From Mycobacterium alsense (GTDB taxonomy: Bacteria; Actinomycetota; Actinomycetes; Mycobacteriales; Mycobacteriaceae), in contig NZ_MVHD01000051.1 of NCBI RefSeq assembly GCF_002086635.1, positions 1 through 42,081 of the forward strand: 42,081 nucleotides of DNA. The letters are read 5' to 3'. Under the pieces are notes generated by a model. The model ran no database searches. It was not told where the DNA came from and saw only the letters and a program-made list of their open reading frames with translations. The position numbers were made by a program, and so were the translations under genes. This document shows positions 32,292-40,551 of the stretch, piece by piece; within the stretch, counting starts at the first letter, position 1, and every line of letters begins with the position of its first letter.

Positions 32292-32975
32292 TCACTTGCT
32301 GCGCTGACCATTCTGGGCGTCATGGGCGATGACGGCACGGATCTGACTTTCGGCCCGATTCCCCGCGACGAAGAACATTTCGTCGCTGGCCTCGAGCAGG
32401 TCGTCGGGCTGCGGGAAGATGACGTCGTCGCCGCGCAGCACGGTGATCAGCGCGGCGTTCTTCGGTAGCGACAGGTCACAAATCCGCTGGCCGATGAGTG
32501 GGCTGTCCACCGGCAGCGTCAGTTTCGACAACTTGACCTGACCGCCCGCGAGGCCCATCAATTGCACCAGGTGGCCGACATCGATGGCCCCCTCGACCCC
32601 GGCGACCATCGCGCGAGGTGTGGACACCGCCACGTCGACGCCCCACGCATCGGTGAACAACCACTCGTTTCTCAAGTCGTTGACGCGGGCCACCACCCTG
32701 GCGACCTTGAACTCGGTCTTGGCCAGCAGCGCCGCCGCGAGGTTCACCTTGTCGTCCCCGGTGGCCGCGATCAGAACGTCACACATGTCCAGGCCCGACT
32801 CTTGGAGCGACGTCAGCTCGCACGCGTCGGCGAGTAACCACTCCGCGTCGGGAACCGTGTGCGGTTCGTAGTGGTGGACGTGGCGCTCGATCAGCAAGAC
32901 CCGGTGGCCCGCCCCGAGTAGCTCGCGCGCGACGGATCGACCGACCGCGCCCGCGCCGGCGATCCCGATCCGCAC
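32292..32975 (-). CDS. TrkA/RCK-type NAD-binding potassium channel regulatory protein (CeoC-like)
   Basis: 227 residues. RCK_N is at 1-120 with GAGAVGRSVARELLGAG and VLLIERH, followed by IAATGDDKVN and NEWLFTDAWGVDVAVSTPR; RCK_C is at about 140-220 (LPVDSPLIGQRICDLSLP, ALITVLRGDDVI). It is a paralogue of mycobacterial CeoC (Rv2692), a TrkA-like subunit. The GTG at 32975 is chosen because AGGAGG lies six bases upstream and the start aligns with CeoC; ATG 32978 is the alternative. It is divergent from a cation/proton antiporter that also has an RCK_C domain, so the two may be partners. Confidence 0.88.
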   Translation of the reverse strand: MRIGIAGAGAVGRSVARELLGAGHRVLLIERHVHHYEPHTVPDAEWLLADACELTSLQESGLDMCDVLIAATGDDKVNLAAALLAKTEFKVARVVARVNDLRNEWLFTDAWGVDVAVSTPRAMVAGVEGAIDVGHLVQLMGLAGGQVKLSKLTLPVDSPLIGQRICDLSLPKNAALITVLRGDDVIFPQPDDLLEASDEMFFVAGNRAESQIRAVIAHDAQNGQRSK

Positions 32976-33092
32976 CATCCACCTCCTGACACCGTTCAGC
33001 GTGGGCCACAGCTTGTCATTAGTGTTACTACTGTTCAACCCGCACACAACCCGACTTTGCTGGCCTGAGCCGCAGCCGAACGGCGATTGAAT
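32976..33092. promoter_or_regulatory. Divergent promoter region of the RCK and antiporter genes
   Basis: 117 bases with the only AT-rich stretch at about 33014-33040 (TTGTCATTAGTGTTACTACTGTTC), likely holding the promoters. I see no riboswitch of known type and no clear palindrome. Confidence 0.4.
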
Positions 33093-34589
33093 ATGACCCT
33101 GCAGCAGCTGTACGTCACGCTGCTTGTCGGTGGCCTCGTGCTGCTGGCGAGCATCGTCGCCACCCGCGCGGCCGCGAAGGTGGGGCTGCCCAGCCTGCTG
33201 CTGTTCCTCGCGGTCGGCGTTGCCCTCGGCAACGACGGGCTGGGGCTCGAGTTCGACGACGTTCAACTTGCCAGCGACCTCGGCACGGCGGCGCTGGCCG
33301 TCATCCTGGTCGAGGGCGGCCTGACGACGCGGTTTGCCGACATCCGCCGACTGCTGGCGCCCGCCGGTGTTCTGGCCACCGTCGGGGTGGGCGTCAGCAT
33401 GATGGTCACGGCCGCGGGCGCGCACCTGCTGCTCGGGATCAATTGGCAACTCTCGTTGCTGCTCGGCGCGATCGTCTCGCCCACCGACGCCGCCGCGGTG
33501 TTCTCCGTGCTGCGCGTGCTGCCGTTGCCCACGCGCATCGTCGGGCTGCTCGAGGCCGAGTCCGGATTCAACGACGCGCCCGCCGCCATCCTCGTGCTCA
33601 TGTTCAGCACGACACCGATGACACTCGCTCCCGGAACCGCCACCACCGGCGTGGTGTACGAGCTGGTCGTTGGCGTCGCGATCGGGCTGTTCGGCGGGCT
33701 GCTCGGCGCGGTCGCACTCCGCAGGGCGGCGCTGCCCGCCTCCGGCCTATATCCGCTGGCGACATTCGGGGTGGGCATGGTCTCCTTCGCCGCCGCGGCC
33801 AGCGCTCACGCCAGCGGGTTCATCGCCGCGTACCTGTCCGCCGTGGTGTTGGCGAACTCCGGGTTGCCCCATCGCTCGGCCACCCGGTCTTTCGCGGAGG
33901 GGCTCGGGTGGCTCGCCCAGATCGGGTTGTTCGTCCTCCTCGGCCTGTTGGTGAGCCCGAGCCAGCTGGGTGGCGAACTGATCCCGGCGATCGTCACGGG
34001 CGCGGTGCTGCTGTTGCTCGGCCGGCCGCTCTCGGTCTTCATCTCCCTCGCCCCGTTCCGGGTGCCATGGCGCGAGCAGGTGTTCCTCTCGTGGGCCGGC
34101 CTGCGGGGCGCGGTCCCGATCGTGCTGGCGACGTTTCCGATCGTCGAAGGTGTCGCGGGCAGTTACCGCTTGCTGAACATCGTGTTCATCCTGGTCGTGG
34201 TCTTCACCCTGGTCCAAGGGCCCGGGTTGAGCCTGCTCGCCCACAGGATCGGGCTGATCTCCGGCGAGGCCACCCGCGAGATCCAGGTGGAAGCGGCGCC
34301 GCTGGACGTGTTGGAGGCGGAACTGTTGACGATGACGGTGTCGCCACCGTCCCGGCTGCACAACGTCTCGATCCTCGAACTGCGGCTACCGGAACCCAGC
34401 GTGATCACGCTCATCATCCGCAAGGGGCGCGCGTTCGTCCCCGAGCCCCACACCCGCATTCAGGCCGGCGATGAGCTGCTCATCGTCACCACTCCGAAGA
34501 TGCGCGCGTCCACCGAACGCAGACTCCGGGCGGTCAGTCGCCGCGGCAAACTGGCGTACTGGTTCGACGAGCGCGGCGAACCGGACTGA
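33093..34589 (+). CDS. CPA1-family K+(Na+)/H+ antiporter with C-terminal RCK_C domain (CvrA/NhaP2-like)
   Basis: 498 residues. About 12 hydrophobic helices fill the first 390. The ion-binding signatures SPTDAAAVFSVLR and ESGFNDAPAAI (the ND motif), and GLRGAVPIVLATFP are typical of the CPA1 group. From about 400 to 490 a TrkA-C domain follows (RLHNVSILELRLPEPSVITLIIRKGRAFVPEP, DELLIVTT). It probably exports K+ or Na+ in exchange for protons. ATG 33093 is preferred over a TTG two codons earlier. The divergent RCK gene could supply the nucleotide-sensing half. It ends one base before the stop of the convergent GntR gene. Confidence 0.9.
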   Translation: MTLQQLYVTLLVGGLVLLASIVATRAAAKVGLPSLLLFLAVGVALGNDGLGLEFDDVQLASDLGTAALAVILVEGGLTTRFADIRRLLAPAGVLATVGVGVSMMVTAAGAHLLLGINWQLSLLLGAIVSPTDAAAVFSVLRVLPLPTRIVGLLEAESGFNDAPAAILVLMFSTTPMTLAPGTATTGVVYELVVGVAIGLFGGLLGAVALRRAALPASGLYPLATFGVGMVSFAAAASAHASGFIAAYLSAVVLANSGLPHRSATRSFAEGLGWLAQIGLFVLLGLLVSPSQLGGELIPAIVTGAVLLLLGRPLSVFISLAPFRVPWREQVFLSWAGLRGAVPIVLATFPIVEGVAGSYRLLNIVFILVVVFTLVQGPGLSLLAHRIGLISGEATREIQVEAAPLDVLEAELLTMTVSPPSRLHNVSILELRLPEPSVITLIIRKGRAFVPEPHTRIQAGDELLIVTTPKMRASTERRLRAVSRRGKLAYWFDERGEPD

Positions 34590-34590
34590 C

Positions 34591-35265
34591 CTACTGCTGC
34601 GCCGGCGCGACCGCACCGTCCCCGCGCCGCTCCAGCCAATCGGCGAGGGAGCGACCGGCTTCGAGCACGTGTCGCTCGGCGATCGAGCGGGCCCCTTCGG
34701 CGTTTCCGTCGCCGAGCGCGTCCAGCAATTCCTCGTGCTCGCTGAGCGACTGCTTCTCGTGATCGGGGAAGAGGGTCAAAAAGTTCGTCGGCACCACGTG
34801 GGCGGCCTGCCTGATCTGCGCCAGCAGTCGCGACGAATGCGCGGCGCGGTGAATGTCCTGGTGGAACCGCCAATTCGCCTCGCCGATGCTGTCCTCCCCC
34901 GCCCGCGAGGCGACGTCGGCCGCCAACCGCCGCAGGCCGTCGAGTTCGTCGGGTGTCACGCGCTCGGCGGCCCAGGCGGCGGCCTGACCGGTCAGCACCC
35001 CGAGGATGGTGAAGCTGTCCAGCACGTCGCGTGAACTCACACCGATCACGGTGATGCCGCTGCGCGGGGCGACGCGCACCAGCCCCTCGAACGACAACTC
35101 CAGCAACGCCTCGCGCACCGGGGTGCGGCTGGTGGCGAATTCCTCGGTGATCGCGTCGAGGTCGAGCCGCGACCCCGCGGGCAGCGCGCCGGTGAGGATG
35201 CGATTGCGCAGTTCACGCGCCGCGCGCTCACGGACCGTGGCCGCGATGTCGTGCACTGGGGGCAT
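34591..35265 (-). CDS. GntR-family (FCD/FadR-type) transcriptional regulator
   Basis: 224 residues. The winged helix occupies about 10-75 (LRNRILTGALPAGSRLDLDAITEEFATSRTPVREALLELSFEGLV) and an FCD ligand domain follows, with metal- or ligand-binding histidines in FHQDIHRAAH and SEHEELLDAL. Such regulators usually repress the divergent catabolic operon until an organic acid binds. The divergent LLM gene starts 64 bases away, and a nested palindrome lies between them. It is therefore likely to repress both itself and that operon. Confidence 0.93.
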   Translation of the reverse strand: MPPVHDIAATVRERAARELRNRILTGALPAGSRLDLDAITEEFATSRTPVREALLELSFEGLVRVAPRSGITVIGVSSRDVLDSFTILGVLTGQAAAWAAERVTPDELDGLRRLAADVASRAGEDSIGEANWRFHQDIHRAAHSSRLLAQIRQAAHVVPTNFLTLFPDHEKQSLSEHEELLDALGDGNAEGARSIAERHVLEAGRSLADWLERRGDGAVAPAQQ

Positions 35266-35291
35266 GGCCAGACTTTACACGGCACCCCGCA

Positions 35292-35326
35292 TTTGAAATC
35301 TGATATATCAGATGTTAGATTTCAAA
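35292..35326. promoter_or_regulatory. Nested palindromic operator for the GntR regulator
   Basis: The inner element ATCTGATATATCAGAT (35298-35313) is a perfect 16-base palindrome. The outer arms TTTGAAATCT (35292-35301) and AGATTTCAAA (35317-35326) are also perfect reverse complements and overlap it. TAGATT (35316-35321) fits a -10 element for the LLM gene, so the operator overlaps its promoter. Confidence 0.75.
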
Positions 35327-35328
35327 GC

Positions 35329-36705
35329 GTGGCTACGCGGACCGACAAGATGGCGCTGGTCGCCTTCATGCAAGCGGGCAGCACGTCCGTCTACGCGGGC
35401 TCGTGGCGGCATCCCGCCACCGAGCACCGCTATCTGGACGCCTCCTACTACGCGAAGATCGGCCGCCAGCTCGAGGAGGGCTGTTTCGACCTGATGTTCT
35501 TCGACGACCGCCTCGCGATGCCGGGGGTCTACGGCGGATCGGTCGCGGACGCGGTGAGCTACGGCGCCCGCCCGGTCAAGCTGGACCTCAACGTGATCCT
35601 CGGGGTGCTGGCGCAGGCGACGTCGAGGATCGGCCTGGGCGCCACCTATTCGACGACGTACTACGCGCCCTTCCACGTCGCCCGGAGCTTCGCCACGCTG
35701 GATCACCTGTCGGGTGGCCGGGCGGCCTGGAACGTCGTCACCTCCGTCAACGACAGCGAGGCGCAGAATTTCGGCGTCGACGCCCACCTCGGGCACGACG
35801 AACGGTACGACCGCGCCGACGAATTCATGGACGTGGTGACCGGCCTCTGGGACAGCTGGGAGGACGACGCCATCCTGCATGACCGGGCATCCGGCCGCTA
35901 CGCGGACCCCGCCAAGGTGCACGAGCTGGGGCACGCCGGACGGTTTTTCTCGGCGCGGGGGCCGCTGACCGTGCCCCGGACCCCGCAGGGCAGGCCGGTG
36001 ATCATCCAGGCGGGCTCGTCGGGCCGCGGTCGCGAATTCGCCTCCCGCTGGGCCGAATTGATCTTCACCGGGGACCCCGGGATCGAGGTCGCGCGCGCCC
36101 ACTACGCCGACCAGAAGGACCGCATCGCCGACGCCGGCCGCGACCCCGCCGCCGTGCGCATCTGCCCGATGGCCTACGCCGTGGTCGGCGAGTCCGAGGC
36201 CCACGCCAAGGACCGCGAGGCGATGTTCCTCAACGAGCTGGTCCATCCCCTGGCATCGCTGACGCTGTTGTCGGAGTTGATGAATTACGACTTCGCACAA
36301 CACGACCTCGACGACCCGGTGACCGACGAACTGCTGGGGTCCGTGTCCGGCATCCGCGGGCTGGTGCAGAACCTGCGCGCGCACATTTCGTTCCAAGGCG
36401 GTGGCCGCCCGGTCACGTTGCGCGATCTGGCCAACCATCGCGCCACCCTGCTGCAGGGGCCGCGCTTCGTGGGCACCGGCGACCAGGTCGCCGAGCAGAT
36501 GGCGGACTGGTTCGGGACCGGTGCGTGCGACGGATTCGTCTTGGCCGCAACGCATCTGCCCGGAGCGTTCGAGGACGTGGTGCGCATGGTGGTCCCGGAA
36601 CTGCAGCGCCGCGGGTTGTTCCGCACCGCCTACGAGTCGGCCACCCTGCGAGGCCACCTTGGGCTGCAACGGCCCTCGACCGCCCGGGTCGGCGCCGATG
36701 CTTGA
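35329..36705 (+). CDS. Luciferase-like (LLM) FMN-dependent monooxygenase, NtaA/SnaA/DszA type
   Basis: 458 residues of the flavin-dependent monooxygenase group that uses FMNH2 from a separate reductase. Recognisable segments are GSWRHPATEHRYLDASYYAKIGRQLEEGCFDLMFFDDRLAMPG, YSTTYYAPFHVARSFATLDHLSGGRAAWNVVTS, RYDRADEFMDVVTGLWDSW and PVIIQAGSSGRGREFASRWAELIF. The substrate is unknown; relatives oxidise aminopolycarboxylates and sulphur heterocycles. No ribosome binding site precedes the GTG, but the -10-like TAGATT ends seven bases before it, so leaderless initiation is likely; ATG 35350 would shorten it by seven residues. The CoA-transferase start overlaps its end by eight bases. Confidence 0.9.
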   Translation: MATRTDKMALVAFMQAGSTSVYAGSWRHPATEHRYLDASYYAKIGRQLEEGCFDLMFFDDRLAMPGVYGGSVADAVSYGARPVKLDLNVILGVLAQATSRIGLGATYSTTYYAPFHVARSFATLDHLSGGRAAWNVVTSVNDSEAQNFGVDAHLGHDERYDRADEFMDVVTGLWDSWEDDAILHDRASGRYADPAKVHELGHAGRFFSARGPLTVPRTPQGRPVIIQAGSSGRGREFASRWAELIFTGDPGIEVARAHYADQKDRIADAGRDPAAVRICPMAYAVVGESEAHAKDREAMFLNELVHPLASLTLLSELMNYDFAQHDLDDPVTDELLGSVSGIRGLVQNLRAHISFQGGGRPVTLRDLANHRATLLQGPRFVGTGDQVAEQMADWFGTGACDGFVLAATHLPGAFEDVVRMVVPELQRRGLFRTAYESATLRGHLGLQRPSTARVGADA

Positions 36706-37882
36706 CGGCCTGCGGGTCCTCGACGCCGCCACCCTGGCCGCCGCGCCCCTGGTCGCCACCTACCTGGGCGAGTTCGGCGCCGACGTGATCAAGCTCGAGG
36801 AACCGCGGCGCGGCGACCCGCTCCGCGCGTGGGGGCACCAGCGCGACGGCGTCGGCCTGATGTGGAAGTCGATTTCGCGCAACAAGCGGTCGATCACACT
36901 GGACCTGCGCCGCGAGGAGGGCCAGGCACTGGTGCGGCGCCTGGTCGAGCACGCCGACGTCGCCATCTTCAACGCCCGTCCGCAGACGTTGCGCGCGTGG
37001 GGGCTGGACTACCAGAGCCTGCGCGCGGTCAACGACCGGCTCGTGATGCTGCACATCACCGGTTACGGGCTGAGCGGGCCCAAGTGCCAACGCCCGGGAT
37101 TCGGCACCCTCGGCGAGGCGATGAGCGGTTTTGCGCACGTCACCGGCCAGGCCGGCGGCCCGCCCACGCTGCCGCCGTTCATGTTGGCCGACGGCGTCGC
37201 ATCACTGAACGCCGCCTACGCGGTGATGATGGCGCTGTACCACCGCGACGTGTACGGCGCGCCGGGACAGCTCATCGACGTCAACCTCATCGACCCGCTG
37301 GCCCGGCTCCTCGAGCAAAGCCTTTTGGGCTTCGACCAATTGGGGCTGGTGCCCGAGCGGTCCGGCAACCGCTGGGACATCTCCGCGCCGCGCAACACCT
37401 ATCGGACCGCCGACGGGCGTTGGCTCGCCATGTCCGGCAGCTCCCCCGCGCTGGCGCTGCGGGTGTTCACAGCGATCGGCCGCGACGACCTGCTCGGCGA
37501 CGCCGACTTCTCCGACCCGCAGCGACGGCTGGCAAGGGCCCACGAGGTCGACGAGCTGGTCGCCGATTGGGTTGCCGGCAAGACACTTTCGGAGGCGATG
37601 GCGATCTTCGAAGCCCACGAGGTGGCCGCGGCCCCGGTATACGACGTCAGCGACCTGGTCGCCGACGAGCAGCTCACGCACCGCGAAGTGTTCGTCTCCG
37701 TCGATGACGCCCAACTCGGGCCGATGACGGTGCAGGCCCCGGTGCCGCGGTTCTCGTCGGCGGCCGGCGCGGTCGCCCACCTGGGTCCGTGCCTGGGCGA
37801 ACACAACGCCGAGGTCTATGGCGGCCTGCTGGGCCTGGGCGCCGACGAGATCGCGGGACTGCGCACCCGAGGCGTGTTGTAA
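36698..37882 (+). CDS. CaiB/BaiF-type (class III) CoA-transferase
   Basis: 394 residues. The family start LDGLRVLDAATLAAAPLVATYLGEFGADVIKLEEP, the RNKRSITLDLR segment and the putative catalytic Asp165 in FMLADGVAS are all present. It would move CoA from a donor such as succinyl-CoA to an organic acid. Lying between an oxygenase and a CitE-type lyase, it probably activates the acid released by oxidation so that the lyase can cleave it. An itaconate-, mesaconate- or citramalate-like acid is one option. The ATG overlaps the LLM gene, so they are coupled. Confidence 0.9.
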   Translation: MLDGLRVLDAATLAAAPLVATYLGEFGADVIKLEEPRRGDPLRAWGHQRDGVGLMWKSISRNKRSITLDLRREEGQALVRRLVEHADVAIFNARPQTLRAWGLDYQSLRAVNDRLVMLHITGYGLSGPKCQRPGFGTLGEAMSGFAHVTGQAGGPPTLPPFMLADGVASLNAAYAVMMALYHRDVYGAPGQLIDVNLIDPLARLLEQSLLGFDQLGLVPERSGNRWDISAPRNTYRTADGRWLAMSGSSPALALRVFTAIGRDDLLGDADFSDPQRRLARAHEVDELVADWVAGKTLSEAMAIFEAHEVAAAPVYDVSDLVADEQLTHREVFVSVDDAQLGPMTVQAPVPRFSSAAGAVAHLGPCLGEHNAEVYGGLLGLGADEIAGLRTRGVL

Positions 37883-37899
37883 GAGAGGGGAACTCATCG

Positions 37900-38823
37900 A
37901 TGACTCATCTTCTGCGCCGCTCCGAGCTCGCGGTGCCCGCGTGCAACTCCAACATGTTCGCCAAGGCCGCCGCGTGCGGCGCCGACCTGGTGTTCCTCGA
38001 CCTCGAGGACGCGGTGCCCGCGGCGGTCAAGGAGCAGTCGCGGGCCAAGGCGATCACCGCCCTCAACGAGCTCGACTGGGGCCGCGCCGCGCGCGCGGTC
38101 CGGATCAACGGCCTCGACACCCGGTGGTGCCACGACGACATCATCGAGGTGGTGACCGAGGCGGGCCAGAACCTCGACACGATCGTCGTCCCCAAGGCCC
38201 GCAGGGCGCGCGACGTCTGGTGGGTCGACGTGTTGGTCACCCAGCTGGAGGCCAAACTCGGCCTGAGCGAGCATATTCGGCTCGAGGTGCTCATCGAGGA
38301 GGTGGAGGGCCTCGCCAACGCCGAGGAGATCGCGGTGGCCAGCCCCCGGCTGGACGCGCTGATCTTCGGAGTCGGCGACTTCTCGCTGTCCCAGGGCGCC
38401 CGCGTGGACACCAACTTCGTTCCCGTCGGCGACTACCCCGGTGACTTCTGGCATTACGCGCGCAACAAGGTGATCGTCGCGGCGCGCATCGCCGGCATCG
38501 ACGCGATCGACGCGCCATACCCCGACTTCAAGGACCTGAAGGGATACGAGCGCGACGCCCGGCGGGCCTCGCTGCTCGGCTACGCCGGCAAGTGGGCGAT
38601 CCACCCCGATCAGGTGCCGGTGGCCAACGAGGTTTACTCACCGACCGCCGACGAAATCGCTCGCGCCGAACGCAATCTCGCCGCCTACCGCGAGGCGGAG
38701 GCCCTCGGCCGAGGCGCGGTCGGGGTCAACGGGGTCCTCGTCGACGCCGCCCACGCCAAGATGGCCGAGGCGGTGCTGGCGCGGGCCGCGTCGATCGACA
38801 GCAGCGTTGGGTCCGCCGGTTAG
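37900..38823 (+). CDS. HpcH/HpaI aldolase / CitE-like acyl-CoA lyase
   Basis: 307 residues of the malyl-CoA/citramalyl-CoA lyase family. LVFLDLEDAVP supplies the acidic metal-binding residues, RINGLDTRW contains the conserved Arg, LEVLIEEVEG the catalytic Glu, and GVGDFS and GKWAIHPDQV are family signatures. It splits a 3-hydroxyacyl-CoA such as malyl-, methylmalyl- or citramalyl-CoA into acetyl- or propionyl-CoA and a 2-oxoacid. GAGAGGGG lies before the ATG, 17 bases after the CoA-transferase stop. The stop overlaps that of the convergent PrpD gene by four bases. Confidence 0.9.
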   Translation: MTHLLRRSELAVPACNSNMFAKAAACGADLVFLDLEDAVPAAVKEQSRAKAITALNELDWGRAARAVRINGLDTRWCHDDIIEVVTEAGQNLDTIVVPKARRARDVWWVDVLVTQLEAKLGLSEHIRLEVLIEEVEGLANAEEIAVASPRLDALIFGVGDFSLSQGARVDTNFVPVGDYPGDFWHYARNKVIVAARIAGIDAIDAPYPDFKDLKGYERDARRASLLGYAGKWAIHPDQVPVANEVYSPTADEIARAERNLAAYREAEALGRGAVGVNGVLVDAAHAKMAEAVLARAASIDSSVGSAG

Positions 38824-40337
38824 AAGATGCCCGGCGGGATCGTCGGCGCGCTGGTCAGCGCCGTCTCGAATGCCGATGGGTCGACGACGACGTTGAGCGC
38901 TCCGAGGCCGCCCGCCTCCAGCGTCGACAGACCCTCGGTCGCGGACAGGAACCGCGCCTGCTCGCTTGCGGTAACGACGCCTTCGGCCAGCTCGGTGAAC
39001 TTGCCGATGTACTGCGGGCGCCCAAAGGGCCTGGCGCCCAACGGGTGAGCCTCCGCGACCGCGATCTCGTCGGCGATCACCTCGCCGTCGTCGAGCGTGA
39101 TCTCCGCGCGGGCGCCGAAGGCCTTTTCCGCCGGGTCGTCCGAGTGGTAGCGGCGCGTCCATTCAGGATCCTCGACCGTGGAGATCTTGCGCCACAGCGC
39201 GATGGTGTCGGGCCGGTGCGCCCGCTCGGGCGCGTAGGAGCGCTCGTGGTGCCACGCGCCGTCCTGCAGCGCGACGGCGAAGATGTAGGGCAACGAATGG
39301 TCCAGCGTTTCCCGCGACGCGTCGGGATCGAATTTCTGCGGATCGCCCGACCCCGTCCCGATCACCACGTGGGTGTGCTGGCTGGTGCGCAGCACGACGG
39401 TCGCGATCCGATCGAGGTCTCCGATGCGTTGCCGCATCCGCAGGGCCAGATCGATCGGCGCCTGGCCCTGGTATTCCGCCGAGTACTGCTTGGTGTAGCT
39501 CTCCAGGATGGCGCGCTTGGGTTCGCCGGGGGCGGGCAACGGCACGCGGTACTCGCGCTCGGGTCCGCCCAGTAGCGCGGCGATCACGCCGTCCTCGCCC
39601 TCCCAGATCGGGGCCGGCGACGCCTCGCCGCGCATCGCCCGGTCGACGGCCTCGATGGCCACCTTGCCGGCGTGCGCCGGCGCGAACGCCTTCCAGCTCG
39701 AGATCGCGCCCCTCCGCGATTGGCGGGTGCTGGTGGTCAGGTGCAGCGCCTGGCCGACCGCGTGATAGATCGTCTCGGGGTCCAGTCGCAGCATGGTGCC
39801 GATGCCGGCCGCCACCGAGGGGCCGAGATGCGCGACGTGGTCGATCTTGTGCTCGTGCAGGCAGATTCCGCGGGCCAGGTCGATCTGGATCTCGTATGCC
39901 GTGGCCACGCCACGGATCAGGTCGGCGCCGCGCAGCCCCAGCTGCTGGGCCACCGCCACCAGCGGGGGGATGTTGTCGGCGGGATGGGAGTACTCGGCGG
40001 CCAAAAACGTGTCGTGAAAGTCGAGTTCGCGCACCGCCACGCTGTTGGCCCAGGCCGCCCATTCCGCTGGGTATTGGCCTTCGACCCCGAACACTTTCGC
40101 TCCCCGGTCCGGGACGGCATGGGCCAGCGCCTGGGCGCGGGCCACCGTGACCGACCGCCGCAGCACGGCAGCCGCGCTGACGGCGGCGTTGTCGATGATC
40201 CGGTTCGCCACCATCTCCGCGACTTCCGGCTCGACGCCGACCGGATCGGCGGCGACCTCGGCGATCTTGGCTGCCAGATGCTCGCGGCGCGGGAAATCGT
40301 CGGAGCTGCGCCGCGTCCGGACGGTATGCACCAGCAT
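38820..40337 (-). CDS. prpD: MmgE/PrpD family 2-methylcitrate dehydratase
   Basis: 505 residues, very similar from memory to PrpD of M. tuberculosis (Rv1130): VRTRRSSDDFPRREHLAAKIAEVAADP, ELDFHDTFLAAEYSHPADNIPP and HEHKIDHVAHLGPS, ending PPGIF. It dehydrates 2-methylcitrate in the propionyl-CoA-consuming methylcitrate cycle. In M. tuberculosis prpC follows prpD; downstream of this stop lies instead the convergent CitE-like gene, and no prpC or prpR is in the window. It may therefore be a paralogue serving another hydroxy acid or a rearranged locus. The ATG at 40337 reproduces the known N-terminus; a TTG two codons earlier is less likely. Confidence 0.88.
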   Translation of the reverse strand: MLVHTVRTRRSSDDFPRREHLAAKIAEVAADPVGVEPEVAEMVANRIIDNAAVSAAAVLRRSVTVARAQALAHAVPDRGAKVFGVEGQYPAEWAAWANSVAVRELDFHDTFLAAEYSHPADNIPPLVAVAQQLGLRGADLIRGVATAYEIQIDLARGICLHEHKIDHVAHLGPSVAAGIGTMLRLDPETIYHAVGQALHLTTSTRQSRRGAISSWKAFAPAHAGKVAIEAVDRAMRGEASPAPIWEGEDGVIAALLGGPEREYRVPLPAPGEPKRAILESYTKQYSAEYQGQAPIDLALRMRQRIGDLDRIATVVLRTSQHTHVVIGTGSGDPQKFDPDASRETLDHSLPYIFAVALQDGAWHHERSYAPERAHRPDTIALWRKISTVEDPEWTRRYHSDDPAEKAFGARAEITLDDGEVIADEIAVAEAHPLGARPFGRPQYIGKFTELAEGVVTASEQARFLSATEGLSTLEAGGLGALNVVVDPSAFETALTSAPTIPPGIF

Positions 40338-40551
40338 GGTCAACGATTATGTGCCGGAAGGCCGTCGGCACCGCCATGCCGGTCGGGATCGTGCTGCTGT
40401 GTGCGGCCTTCGGGGCTGCAAGATTCCCCCATACGGCCTCCCGTTCTGAACACCGCCCGATCCGTCAATCCGCGTGAACACACCACCGCCGGCAGGTCCC
40501 TCGGTGTAGTTTGCTGCTTGGGCGGGGCCCGACCTAGCTGAGGAGCCAGCC
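40338..40551. promoter_or_regulatory. Divergent promoter region of prpD and the amine oxidase
   Basis: 214 bases without a plausible gene. TAGTTT (40507-40512) is a -10-like element for the amine oxidase, followed by AGGAG at 40541. No clear palindrome or PrpR-type site was recognised. Confidence 0.4.
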
